From the NCBI GenBank assembly GCA_028023455.1, contig JAQFVV010006216.1:4478877-4542876 (forward strand): DNA of 64,000 nucleotides. Direction: 5' to 3'. Under the pieces are notes generated by a model. The model was not told the DNA's origin and made no database searches. It saw only the letters and a list, made by a program, of their open reading frames with translations. The first letter of the stretch is position 1, and each line of letters starts with the position of its first letter. The stretch comes from Epiperipatus broadwayi (Eukaryota > Onychophora > Udeonychophora > Euonychophora > Peripatidae). Shown here one piece after another: positions 1 through 11,550 of the stretch. The translations under genes and the position numbers were made by a program.

Positions 1-964
1 AAAGTACAAGGAATTTCTATTAGCATTTGAACATTTAATAAGCATATGCTGCTACAAAGCCAACAAAAGAACTTTAGTTGGAGCATGGATTCCATAACCA
101 TCAGGATGTTGAACTCCAATTGCTGAATTTAATCCAATACTGTGCCAAATCAGTTTCATATATATTATATTGCAGCTAAAACAGACACACATTTCAACAA
201 TGAAAATTTTATACCAACTCTATATTGAAATATAAATACTGATTGAGACATATTTAAAAACCACCTATGGAAAAGATTTTATTAGTGAACTACTAAAGAG
301 CTCTCTTTTCATCACACCTATAGGAAAACATATAAATGTAATTTTACCATTACAGAGAAACAATTTCCTCCCAGCCATATTTTGGATTTAAGATAACCAG
401 CTTATTTACTTTATAAATGATTTAATAAACTTAAAATTCTAAGTTATCACAAGCCAGTGATGTTTAGAGGTATTGATTAATTTATAATTTAATTTATATG
501 ATTTTGTGTATTTATTTTATTTGTCTTTCATGTTATTTAGTTTTAATACTTAGATTTATAATAATTTAATTTAATGTATTTGATATATTGTGGGCAATCT
601 TATAAGTGGTGATTCAACACAAAATGTGCATCTTAGCATCATACAACATTTTCCATGTCTTTGATCATATGTTTATGATTACACTTGCCCACAAGGCAGC
701 AAAAGCAGATAGAAATCAGTCTCTATTTTGCATAAGAGTGATGTAGTAAAAATTACATTACCAAAATATTATTCATTAAATAGATAATTTTAGTCTAATG
801 AATGTCATGAAAATTATTAAAAGAAAAATTAGTTTTGTTTCTCAATTATTTTTTTGCCTTTTCCTCTTAAAGAATTTGAAAAAATGAATGTAGTTTTAAA
901 TAATTAATATTTATAATATAATCTTCAATAACTCTTCTTCCTCTTTACTTTTGCTTTTCTAATA
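1..964. other. AT-rich sequence, no feature identified
   Basis: No coding signal, RNA gene or clear repeat structure is visible. The sequence is AT-rich with many short homopolymers. Its right part (about 470-560) loosely resembles sequence near 38745-38830, which may be the outer part of a dispersed repeat whose clearer core lies at 1380-1830. Confidence 0.5.
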
Positions 965-1182
965 TATAACATATAATAACCACATTCCACTCTTTTGACA
1001 CTTTGAAGCAAAATATATTTATTAATATTACAGTTTTGACTGTTCCTAGCAGTCTTCATCAGATCTTATTATCTACTAAACTGTCTGATGAAGACTGCTA
1101 GGTACAGTCAAAACTGTAATATTAATAAATATATTTTGCTTCAAAGTGTCAAAAGAGTGGAATGTGGTTATTATATGTTATA
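965..1182. repeat. Near-perfect 99-bp inverted repeat (long hairpin)
   Basis: The left arm (965-1063) and right arm (1084-1182) are reverse complements over 99 bp with one mismatch seen (TGTTCC against TGTACC), separated by 20 bp. The outer ends read TATAACATATAATAACC on both strands. Such an arm could fold into a very stable hairpin. It lies just upstream of a dispersed repeat whose sister copy near 39.3 kb has no hairpin at the matching place. It may be a foldback or MITE-like element; no target duplication was clear. Confidence 0.85.
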
Positions 1183-1379
1183 ACTAATATTTAGTTTAAA
1201 TAAATGTCAAATCAATCTTTCTTCAGACTTAATTTGTTTTAAAAGATTTAAATTTTAAATAGTTAAATTTAGTTTAACAAAAGTTATTTCTCTGAAGCAA
1301 TTCAAAAAATTTGTTCAAACATGTGCTATCATTATTTTATATACATATCTGAAATTAAGGTTTAAAACATATGTTTGTG

Positions 1380-1830
1380 CATTTTATATAGTGATCCTGT
1401 AGATATTTTATCCACTGTTTTGAATTCTGTAAGTTATTTACCTCTCTGATATATACAGATGATTTTGATTTTGCTCAAGTTTTTAGAGATACCTCCCTAT
1501 GAATTTGATTTTAATTTGTACTTCAGACGGTTAAAGGTTATTTATTGCGTTATTTTACTTTTAATATTATATATGATTGAATGCATATTGTTTTGAACTG
1601 ATTTTGTGATTACCTTTGCATTGTCAACATATAAAGTTAATTTAATCTGTTTTATTTTTGCCTATTCTTTTAATTTAATAGAAAATGAGTGTACACATCT
1701 TAACTTAGCTAATACATATCTAACAGAATCAGATAAACAACATAGTTACTTAGTTATAATCTTCAGAGGTGATACTGAATTATTAATGTAAGATTTTGTG
1801 TATTCCAAGCTACCCAATATCAAATGTAAT
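1380..1830 (+). repeat. Dispersed repeat, copy 1 (sister near 39.29-39.77 kb)
   Basis: This segment aligns by eye with 39286-39770. Shared landmarks in the same order are GATCCTGTAGATATTTTA, a TTTTAATTTGTACTYYGG block, TTAAAGGTTATTT, and a late GTRCACACATCTTRAC block. No intact reading frame is shared. The family is not identified. Similarity may extend further left to about 1200 but is less certain there. Confidence 0.6.
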
Positions 1831-2533
1831 AGATACCAAAATAAGAAATAATAATTTCAATTCATTAATTTAACTATATGATATTGAACTGCAATGCATT
1901 GTATAATATAAAATAGAATTTTTTTTTTCATATAGATTCAACTGCCAGCAGTCATCATCAGAATGACAAAATTTAAATGTATATAATCATACAATTAATG
2001 CTTATATACATACATACTTATATATAAAAACATTGGCTGCAGAATAGTTTGCTGTTAACTGAAAGGATGCCCTTTGATTTCTCTTGGAGACCTTAAAGGA
2101 ATTGAGAAGCACAAATTCCTCATGTCCATTCCATACATTGTTGTTATTACAGCTGTTATTACTATATTATTAGTATACAAACATGAGTGGGCTGCTCACC
2201 ATCATGTTAGGCAGCATGATGAGTTTATTGGCTTTTTATCTCTGAATTTAAGATCAAGAAACAACCTTGGTATTTCTTCTCAGTTGCCTGATAAGGCAGA
2301 ATTAATGTGTGTATGAATGAAAATTTTTTTATAGTAGATATATATAATCATGTCACACAAAAATAAATCATGGCCCTTATTTCCAGTAGGCTGTAAAGTC
2401 ACAAGCCAAGGCATTGAGTTGGTGGCTAAAGGTGGAGGATGCTAAGAATCCTCTGATTGCAGGCACAGACTGACATTTGATGACTTTTTATTTAAGTGCT
2501 TACAACTACAAATCACTTTCAAGTAAAAGATGA
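1831..2533. other. No gene identified
   Basis: A short open frame at 2074-2316 has no recognisable domain. The stretch at about 2390-2480 is less AT-biased and may be the 5' part of the LINE that becomes recognisable at 2534, but I cannot place its boundary. Confidence 0.4.
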
Positions 2534-3233
2534 TTGCAAGAATTGTACAAAGAAAAACTGACTCATATTAAATGGGGCATTAATGGATTTTGTGAAGATA
2601 GAAGAAAAGGTAAAGAGACAATTGATTTAAAAAGTGCATATGTACTCTATTACAAAGGCACAAATATTGGAAGTACAATTGGAGTAGAATTCATTATAAA
2701 TAAAAAGTGGAAGAACAACATTGGGTAGATTGATGGTGTATCAGACTGAGTGGCAAGATTAGTTATTCAACTTAATAGCAAGTACCAAATGCAGATAATT
2801 CAGGTTTATGCCTCAGAAAGTTCTTATAATGATGAAGTAGTAGAAAATTTTTATATGTACTTGGCTTTTGATCAAACTAAATAACATTTTAAAATTGTAT
2901 AAAGGATATAATTGATCAACAGTTAAAAGATGAAAGTAATATAAGTAAATTTGGTTTTGGTTATAGAAATGAGACAGTACATAGATTTATGGAGTTTGAA
3001 GAAAAAGAAAAAAAAACTTTATATTATGAATTCTTTTTTTGAGAAAAATGTTAAAAGGAAATGGACATGGAAGCATCCAAATGAAGGTATAGCAGAATTG
3101 GGTTTGTTTTGTCTAACAGAAAATACATATTTCAAGATTATAATGTCCTTAATAAATTTGACACAGGAAGTGATTATCAATTAGTAAGATCTAAGATATA
3201 TGCTAATGCAAAACTAGAGTGACCAAAATTATT
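2534..3233 (+). pseudogene. LINE endonuclease domain remnant
   Basis: The APE-like endonuclease of a LINE nicks target DNA to prime reverse transcription. Readable pieces are the 64-codon stretch from 2534, which contains FCEDRRKGKETIDLKSAYV and then YYKGTNIGSTIGVEFIINKKW, the run VARLVIQLNSKYQMQIIQVY after 2740, and an RNERGQ-like to RKWTWKHPNEG stretch at 2951-3110. The last part, at about 3150-3190, corresponds to the DTGSDHRLVR-type segment near the domain end. At least three stops or frameshifts break it. The first catalytic segments are missing or unreadable, so the domain is 5'-truncated. Confidence 0.8.
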
Positions 3234-5284
3234 AAGAAAAACAATATTTACAATTGATATTCCTAATCTTCAGAAACATTCTAACGAATTTAAATTAGAA
3301 CTTGCAAATCGTTTTCATGTATTAGTAAACTTTGAACATGATTCAGATTTGAATGAAATTAATAGGAAAATAAGTGACTTACTTTTAAAAACTTCAACAA
3401 AGATAGCCATGACAAAAAAGCAGCAATTGATCAACAAAATTTCTACTGAGACTAGAAAATTTATGAAGAAAAAAACGAATATGAAGATATGAAAATAATG
3501 CATTAAGAAGGATTGCATATCTTGAATTTTGTAAAATGGTGCAAAAAAGAGTTGATAATGATATAAGAAAGTATAATTATGAACTAGCAATGAAAGCTGT
3601 AGAAGAGAATAAAAATCTCAAGAATGTAAAACAATATTTTGGTATTTCTAGGAAACTTACATCTGCAATAAGAAAAAAAAATGGAACTATTACTAAAAAG
3701 AGAAATGACATCATGAAATGGGTAGAAAAGTTCTATCAAGAATTATATAGTAATAAAGAACAAGTACCTCCTATATCTATTATATTTTCTAAATTGACCA
3801 GGATTTTAAATGAAGAAATGAGACATGCAATTAAATTTATAAAGAAGGGAAAAGCTCCAGGTAATGGTGAGGGAATTATTGATACATTAAAAAAAGCAGG
3901 TGAAGAAATACATTTTTTTTTGTATAGTTATATATCAAATGTCTAAATGATAAATATGTACCAGATGATTGGAATAATTCAGTATTAATATTAATATTTA
4001 AAAAATGTGATAAAGAAGATATTAGAAATTATAGGCCTATCAGTCTTTTATCAGTTTTATACAAAAACTGTACTAAGGTAATTACAACTCATCTACAGAA
4101 AACATGGGATTTCAACAAACCAAAAGAACAAGCTGGATTTAAAAGTGGTTTTAACACAGTAGATTATATCCAAGTATTAAGAAAAGTTATAGAAAGCACC
4201 AAGGAATGAGTTTCCATTATATGAACAAGTAATTGATACTATAAGCATTTCTACAGTGATTACAGCATTGGGTCATCAAGATATATCCAGGATATTGTCA
4301 TATTTTGAATAATAATTATAAAAATGCAACAGCAACAATTAGATTATATAATGATAGTAGGAAGATTAACATTGACAAAGGTGTAAGACAGGATAACTCC
4401 ATATTTCCAAAACTTTTTACAGCAGTGCTGCAAGAAGTATTTTATGGATTAAAATGGAAAGCTAAAGAAGTAAAAGTAAATAGAAATTATTTAAGTCATT
4501 TATATTTTGCACATGTACTTGTTTTTGTAAATAATGAATCAGAGCTTCAGGCAATGTTGCAAGAGTTATCAGATGAAAGCAAGAAAGTAGGACTAAAGGT
4601 AACTGTTAAAAAGACTAAAGTAATTTTCAATAGATTTTCTCAAAATATGAAAATAAAGATTTATTATGATGAGTTAGAAGAAGTTAATAACTACAAATAC
4701 ATTGGTCAGATTATTGCTACAGATGGAAACATAATGGATGAAATTAATCATAGAATTAAAGTTAGTTGGAGAGCTTTTGGTAAAAATAACTTAATATTAA
4801 AAGGAAATATGCCTATGTGTTTGAAAAGGAAAGGTTTTTAATAAATGTGTTTTACCAATTCTTACTTATGAATCTGAGACTTGAACATTTAATTGAAGAG
4901 AAATACAAAGACTTCAGACCACTCATAGAAGTATTGAGAGATTCATGTTAGGAGTAACAAGAAGATATTGAAAACACAATACACGGTTAAGAAAATAAAT
5001 GGATGTTATTGACATTGTTGAAAGAATTAAAAGACTGAAGTGGAATTGGTGTGGAAATATTACTAGAAGAGATGATAATAGATGGACAATTGAAATCTTA
5101 AACTGAATTCCAAGAGATTGTAAAAAACCCAGAAAGAGACCACATGTAAGGTATATGGATGAAATAAGAAAGTGTACAGGGATGATGTGGAGAAGAGAGG
5201 CTAGAGATCAGAAAAGATGGATTGAACTTAAGGAGATTTTCATCCTGCAGTGGATTGATAATGATTGGCGATGGTATAAAAACA
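3234..5284 (+). pseudogene. LINE reverse transcriptase and C-terminal domain remnant
   Basis: The RT copies element RNA at a nicked target. In order: a connecting region (3536-3946) ending with GKAPGNGEGIIDTLKKAGEE; KEDIRNYRPISLLSVLYK near 4015-4070; QAGFKSGFNTVDYIQVLRK near 4125-4190; GVRQDNSIFPKLFTAVLQ near 4381-4430; LYFAHVLVFVNN near 4503-4535; NYKYIGQIIATDGNI near 4690-4735; and the C-terminal LKWNWCGNITRRDDNRW and RWIELKE runs to about 5260. Motif A (the first catalytic Asp) is degraded around 4205-4250. The YADD/FADD box reads FAHV, so two of the three catalytic aspartates are gone. Multiple stops separate the blocks. Confidence 0.88.
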
Positions 5285-7341
5285 TTATAAACATATTCTA
5301 TTTCATGATTTAAATAACAATATAATTTTTTTAGATGATCCCTATAACTATATGTTCTTATATTTTTAAATTATATTACTCTTATCTTAATTTACTTTCA
5401 ATTGATTTTTTTACGTAAACTGTTTTACATTTTTAATATATATTTTTCATTCCTATTTTAAACGGTTAAATAATTTAATTTATTTGATATCATTTTAACT
5501 ATTTCATTCTAGTTTTAAACATGCATTAATTAATAATAATAACAATATAATATATTTATGTAATTTTATTTTTTCTGAATTTTTAATTCTTGTAAATTAA
5601 TTTTATCTCTTTTGAACTTTTAACAATTTCTGTACAACTCTAACTGAAACAATTTTAATTTTTTTCCTCCCATTATGACCCTCAATCTTTTTATGAGCAT
5701 GTTTTAAAACTATATCTTATTTTAATTTTGAATCTATATATACTTATTTTATTAACAAAGAATATCTTTATAAAATTAATGTTTTCAAACCCAAATCTTT
5801 ATTTAAAGATCGCTAAATGTTTTTAATTAATATAGCTTCTTTTGTTAGTGTAATTAATCATTTATATACTGTTATTAGCCCTTGAGGGTATTTGAAATGT
5901 TTAAATAAAGTTTGAATTATTCTAAAATCATTTAACATGTAAAAACTAGATGATGTAAATAGTCCAACATATATTTACAAATCTGTATGATTTTTCTAAA
6001 TAATGATGTATCAACTGATTTCCAATATGCTGATGACATTAGTAATGATGGAAACATATATAGCAATGATTAGTTAATTTTTTTTCATTAGACATTGCTT
6101 CTTGAAAGACTGCATAAATTTCTATCATCTAAGCTAAATTTAGTTATTCATTGTATAATATATTTAAATAACGTTTAATTATATATACTGTAATGTTATG
6201 GATTTGGTTTCTCTAATCAAATTGTGTGTCACAAACGTTGTCAATCAAGTAGGATTAAAGTGGAGGAATAACTAAATACAGTATTCTCAAATAAAATAAA
6301 AAAAATATATAATAAAAAGATTTTTTCACTTGTTATTTTATACAATATGCAAAGTTTAAATTATATTTATAGTTATATCAGTGTATTAAAATGTGCATTC
6401 ATAAAGAAATATTAATAAAATCTGTAAAACTTTGTGTATGCCTAATACATTAAGTTATAAAATAATATATTTTGTAACATTGTCTAAAATTTAATTAAAG
6501 TTAAAATTTATACAGAAAAAAAAAAAAAAAGCAAGAAATAATTAAGATTAATGATAAAATTTAATTAAGATTAAATTTAAACAACAAAATCTATAATTGC
6601 AGGTAATTAAAGAATTAAGAACAAAGAAAAAACAATTAGTGTTAAATCATTTTAAAAAATGAAAAACAGAATTACAGCAAGAAAGAAAACCAATTAAAGT
6701 TTTTTAGGAAAGGTTTACCTTGTGAGAAAATGCTATAAAAGAAAAAGAAGAGGAAGAAATCAATTACAACATCTGTGGAGGGCTAAAGTACATATCATTT
6801 GCATTAAATTGCTAAAAAAAAATTTAATTCTAGCTGCAAAAGCATTGTACATTGGCTAAGAAGACTACTGATATAGTACTTTTCAGTACTGAAACAAAAC
6901 CAAACTAGAATGTTAAAATTATTTGAAGAAAAACAAATATGATTAGCTAAGCCCACATGAAGTATTCTAATTGGTGCTCAGATGAAATGCTCTTTCCAAC
7001 TGCAAAGAAATTTCTAGGAGAATCCCAGAGATGGAAGAGATGCTCCAATATGGCATTTGTTCATGGGAGAACTGTTTCCAATCACTTGCATTTCCATTGC
7101 CCACATATTTAAGCAACACATGAATCAAAACCAAAAAAAAAAAATCCAATCTAATTCAATTATTAAAGACTTTATCATATGTCAGACCTGAATGTATTCA
7201 CTAGTGGTAAAATTACTAAACTTTTTAAAGTAATGGCAATAATAATTTAAAGCTATTTGTACATACGAGTCCTTTTAAAAATATAAATGTCATAAATATA
7301 TTGTGTTTTCCTGAAGGATTGTGATGATGATGTTCTAGTTG
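5285..7341. other. Very AT-rich intergenic DNA, no gene
   Basis: I see no coding region or RNA gene. The stretch includes an A-run at about 6514-6530 and long AT-only blocks. A short minus-strand open frame at 6967-7149 shows no domain. Confidence 0.6.
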
Positions 7342-7486
7342 TATTTTTATGCTGGACTATTTTCTTCATCTAATATATGTATTGAATGTCTTTAGAAAAA
7401 TTTAACTTTATTTAAATAAAGTTAAATTTTTCTAAAGACATTCAATACATATATTAGATAATGGAAATAGTCCAATATAAAAATAG
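7342..7486. repeat. Long inverted repeat (hairpin), about 72-bp arms
   Basis: The dyad centre lies at 7413/7414 (AACTTTATTT/AAATAAAGTT). The inner about 45 bp of each arm, out to ATCTAATATATG/CATATATTAGAT, is perfect, and the match continues with small differences to TATTTTTAT/ATAAAAATA. There is no loop, so this is a true palindrome. No flanking duplication was identified. Confidence 0.85.
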
Positions 7487-8301
7487 TCATAAATATAAGT
7501 TAATAACTATATTTTTTTGAAAGTATACTTTGTTTGAATTTTTTTTCTGTTTGTCATTAATTCATTTTATTAATGTAATATAAACAGGCATATATGTTAT
7601 TTATATATAATAACATTGATAATATAAAGACTATGATTATGGAACAACAAAGGCTCTGAGAGCACTTAGCTGCAGAAATTATAATATAAAAAAGTCTACA
7701 AATTATTATATAAAAGTTTCACTGCAATGCAGCAGTGTATTATTAATTAAATGTATATTTTTATTTGTAGATAATCTTACATATTTATTTTATGATATTT
7801 GTTAATTTATTATTTTAATCATCAAATAATAATGTCTATACACAATTTCTAAAGTCATTTGAGATTATCTAAAATAAATAATATTGTTATTTAATTTATT
7901 TTGTTATCTGTGCACCATTCTCTTATTAGTCTCACCTCCAAAGCATACATATCAATTCTTCATTGATTCTGAATATTCATATTCTGAGTTAAAGAAAGCA
8001 GAGTTAATACCATCAGAACTGTGATGATGATGCCAGAATATAAAATATTCATATGTGATCTTTCTTAATAGCTAGATGCACCCTAAATGTTGGTTAAATC
8101 CTTAATGAATAAATGTTAAGTGAGACCTTTTGAGATAGGTTTTGGTATATGGTGACAATATTTGATCATCATCATCAAAATTTATTTTTAATTAACACTA
8201 TCATTAATTGAAATTTAAATGTCAATTAATCTTGGCATTATTTGTGCTTTGATAATTGTCAATATAAATACCATTATCAACTTCAGCGGAAGGAGTTTTC
8301 T
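7487..8301. other. No gene identified
   Basis: AT-rich DNA with short trinucleotide runs such as ATCATCATC at 8164-8175 and no coding signal. Confidence 0.5.
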
Positions 8302-8760
8302 GGTACAATATATATATATATTGAACCTGATTGAAATCCGTTTCAATGATGTGATTACCAAAAATATTTATTAACCTTTTAATTTTCATTAAACGTAAAG
8401 GTTTAAATTTTCGTTATTATTTAAAGAGAATGCGTATATCAAAATACACACGCATTTATATGTAAAACGGATTTGTTTTTAAATATTTATCGATTTATTT
8501 TAGAATAATTCTTATACCGCCTGTTTTTAAATTCATTTGATTTAAAAACAAGCTGGCTAGCTAATTGCATTCCTGTTACTTTTATTTTAATTATTGTAAA
8601 CAATTTTAATAGCGGAGATTTGATTTTTATGTTGTTGTTTTCATTTCAATAAACCCTGGGTAGAATTCCTAGATAGATTGAGCGGGAGATTAATATTTGC
8701 CCTGCCTAAGGCGAAGAAATTGAACAACAAGGAAAGTGTTTCGCGGGAAATGGAGCAACG

Positions 8761-8790
8761 TATAAATAACCCCGGAAATTTGGAGGGTCA
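8761..8790 (+). promoter_or_regulatory. Candidate Pol II core promoter in element A
   Basis: TATAAATA at 8761-8768 is followed 29 bp later by TCAGTT, with the initiator A at 8790. TCAGT is the usual invertebrate initiator. Elements at 36961 and 41975 have the same arrangement, whereas the inverted copy at 12629 has lost the TATA by a small deletion. The promoter activity itself is inferred. Confidence 0.5.
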
Positions 8791-10411
8791 GTTAATCCAT
8801 TTTTGAGAGATAGACAAGTGGTTTTCTCACGTAAAAGTTATAGCAGCGCGGACATTTAAATTTCTTAATTAAAGGACATCAGCTGTTATTAGAGACTTTC
8901 GCTTGCAAAAATGAAAAATTCTATACTTGTTATCACCACCCGAAGAATGGCTTGCTAACTCCACAAAAGACGGATCCCTGACTTCCAAGTTTGCTCCAGT
9001 AATGCTTTGAACACCTAAAAGAAGCCGGAACCTCTCTACATCTACTTGCTGCCTAAAGAACCTGAAAATGAACTTAATTAAAAGTGCGCACTCTCCGTGA
9101 ACATTGCTTTTACCGAAAGGTGATTATTTTCGTTTTTTTTTATTCTTCCCAGGGTAAATTAGTTCTCATTAAATCTCCGCTCAATCTAACCACAAATATG
9201 TATTCTTAAATCAATATAGCCTCATATTTAATATTTGCTGTGTTTTTCAATATTTTATAGTGTGTCTTAGAATCTTAGTTTTAAGATTCTAATTTGCTTT
9301 CCGTTTTGTTTATTGGAGAGTGACGAGTGAGTTTTCTATTTTATGTAAGATTTTTATAAATGCTTTGGCAGTCGTGCTTTTAAAATGCTTACCTGTAATT
9401 ATTTAGTATTTAATAATTAATTAATTTTATACTCTATGTTTGCCCTCTTGCTAAACCTCCAAAAATCTTTTGGCTGACGACTTTATTGTCTGATTTCCGC
9501 AGGTGGAGATTTCGTTTCTAAGATCTCTAAAAGCGGAAATTAGAATTGTGTTTTTCTTTGTAATTTTATAAGTCGTCAGCAGGAAGATAAAATTTATCCT
9601 TTCTTAAATTACAGGTGAGCGATACTTTCGTTCTGCTAAAGTGTTTACAACTTTTAAGATTTTCGTACTCCGTGCACTCTCCGATAGATTCATTTGTGTA
9701 TTTATTACGTGTGCTTTAAATTTATCAGAACGTGTACTCAGAATTTGTTTGTAAGTTTATTTTCTTTTCGTTATTTGCTGGGGCAGACGTAACTGTTTTT
9801 CTAATCATTTACTTGTCTCTTATTGAGACCATTAATTATTAATTTTGCCAATCGTTTGGCTGGGATTCACCAGTTTAATTGTTTCTTCATTTCAATGATA
9901 ATTTTCGATTGTTCTTGGGGTGGATCAATCGCCGTTATTTTAAACGTAGTAATTGGTGCAGTTCATACCGATATAAGGACATCCGAGATCTGACCATGCT
10001 TAGATCTCTGAAAGCTCATCGGCACTGGGTTCTTTGATCTATTTCAGGGGCATATGGTTTAAATATCTGAAAGTGAAAACCAATGTTTAGGTGAATCCTC
10101 TGCTGAATGAAATTTGCTTCCTCCCTTTTAAATTGGTTTATTAGAAGATCAGTCAGTCTGTCATAGCTTTGCCTTTAGTATGTCTGGTACACGCCTGAGT
10201 TAACCTCCATCTCTTGTGTCATAAACTTATATTTAATAATTTATTTTCTCATAATAAAATTTATGAAATATGTTTAAACTTAATTTGGCTGACGTTTGTC
10301 TTTTTGCTTTTGTCTCAATTGTCTAAACAATTTAAGATCTCTTGTTCCTCCCTGGGTCTAGTCGGCGCAAACCATCATCATCATCTATTCTGATCACAGT
10401 AAACAAATTTT

Positions 10412-10438
10412 CCAGACACGTAGTGGTCTGGTGGCGCC
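10412..10438 (+). other. Terminal hairpin plus TGGCGCC, element A
   Basis: CCAGAC (10412-10417) pairs with GTCTGG (10426-10431), with two further inner pairs and one bulge, and the stem is followed directly by TGGCGCC (10432-10438). It lies about 34 bp before the element end. The same layout with a different stem sequence occurs in the copies at 12629 and 41975. Confidence 0.75.
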
Positions 10439-10472
10439 TTCTGTTTCAGAATAGATTGAGTATCCGGTATAA

Positions 10473-11550
10473 TATATATATATTGAAACAGATATACACT
10501 GTTTCACATATATATTGAGACCCCCCCCCCAATTAAATTGACATAGGTTAAATTTAAATCAGACTAGCAATATTTTAAAAAAAGACTAATTATACTAAAT
10601 ATTTTAAAGAAGAGAAAGAAATAATGAAATTTGACCGCAATTAAAAATAACAATTTGGTCAAAAGTAATCAAACTTTTTAAAATGAAAAAAAGAAAAACA
10701 AATATGTTTATATCTGCAATTAAAGAAAGTATAAATCTTTCTTTATTAAAATTAATAAATTCCAGTTAAAAATCATTTAAATAAAAATCTGTTTACTGCT
10801 TTCCAATTCAATCTATATTTCAGAAGAATAATGTGTAATGCAGAATGGCAGTAATTTAACAATAATTAAAAGTGTTTGTTCACCATGTCACAGGCAAGAG
10901 AAAATTAATTAAAAATTTGAAAATGCCTAGCCAGATAAGTAAAAACAGTCTGATCCCGCCAAAAGGATTGGCAATAAACTGGGGGATTAATGGCATGAAC
11001 ATGGATGAAAACACACCAAAAACAATTGGATCAAGCAGGCATGTAAGATGAATCTGTTCTGATAGAAATAAAGGCATAAATTAGGTTGGAGAAGTCAGAT
11101 TAGGGAAATGATTATTAGATTATTATTCGATACTTGAAAATCATGAGAGATGTCAAATCTTTTTAAGATTTTGAAAAGTGAATTGAACCATCAAGCAGCT
11201 CCATAAAGAATCAGTTTAATATGGGAAGTTAGCCTGCTTTTTCTCTCTATCCACTATCATGAAGTAAGCCTCCAGTGCCAGTCCAAGGCTTCAATGCTGA
11301 CCAGCTTCAAGACCCCCCCATTATTTGGTGAAAACAGCAATAAATGAAGACCTTAGTTAAAAGATAAGCATTAGAAAATAATTCACTTATTAATTCTATA
11401 ATAGTAATAATGTTTTACTTATCAATTATTAATTCTATAATAAGTTTATGATAGAAAATTAATAAAATAATATGAAAACATTAATTGTGTCATATGTTCA
11501 AAATTACAAATGTTCTACAAATATGGAATTACTGATAACAAACTTATGTG
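10473..11550. other. No gene; small hairpin and C-run next to element A
   Basis: The (TA)n tract after element A is followed by a small hairpin, GAAACAG with CTGTTTC, at about 10484-10505, then a run of ten C at about 10521-10530. The rest is AT-rich without a coding signal. Confidence 0.5.

Larger units (their letters stand above)
2534..5284 (+). mobile_element. Decayed RTE-type non-LTR retrotransposon
   Basis: Translation in shifting frames gives, in order, an apurinic-type endonuclease, a reverse transcriptase and the C-terminal domain typical of RTE-clade LINEs. Landmarks are FCEDRRKGKETIDLKS and TWKHPNEG (endonuclease), NYRPISLLS and GVRQDNSIFPKLFTA (RT), and LKWNWCGNITRRDDNRW near the C terminus. 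Stops and frameshifts occur throughout and the catalytic RT motif is altered, so it is dead. The 5' edge is uncertain. No 3' microsatellite tail or target duplication was resolved. Confidence in the clade is good because all three regions agree. Confidence 0.88.
8321..10472 (+). mobile_element. Unclassified (TA)n-bounded element, copy A
   Basis: A non-coding 2152-bp element lies between two (TA)n tracts. It starts TTGAACCTGATTG and ends ATCCGGTATAA. An inverted relative at 12629-14914 matches it along much of its length, for example GCTGGGGCAGACGTA near 9778 and the block TTAATATTTGCCCTGCCT near 8690. Once the SINE and one copy of its duplication are removed from the relative, the two are almost the same size. 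It carries a TATA box and initiator near 8761-8790 and a terminal hairpin plus TGGCGCC at 10412-10438. It has no plausible ORF. Possible natures are a non-autonomous Helentron-like element, a solo LTR of an unusual family, or a new class. Confidence 0.75.

Noticed and set aside
10432-10438. TGGCGCC as a tRNA-Lys primer-binding site
   Set aside because: Only seven bases match, it lies near the 3' end of the element, and no gag or pol follows. It is kept only as an alternative for the hairpin finding.
8321-10472. CRISPR, operons or bacterial regulatory sites
   Set aside because: The window is eukaryotic by retroelement content. None of the repeat arrays has the short repeat and unique-spacer pattern of a CRISPR.
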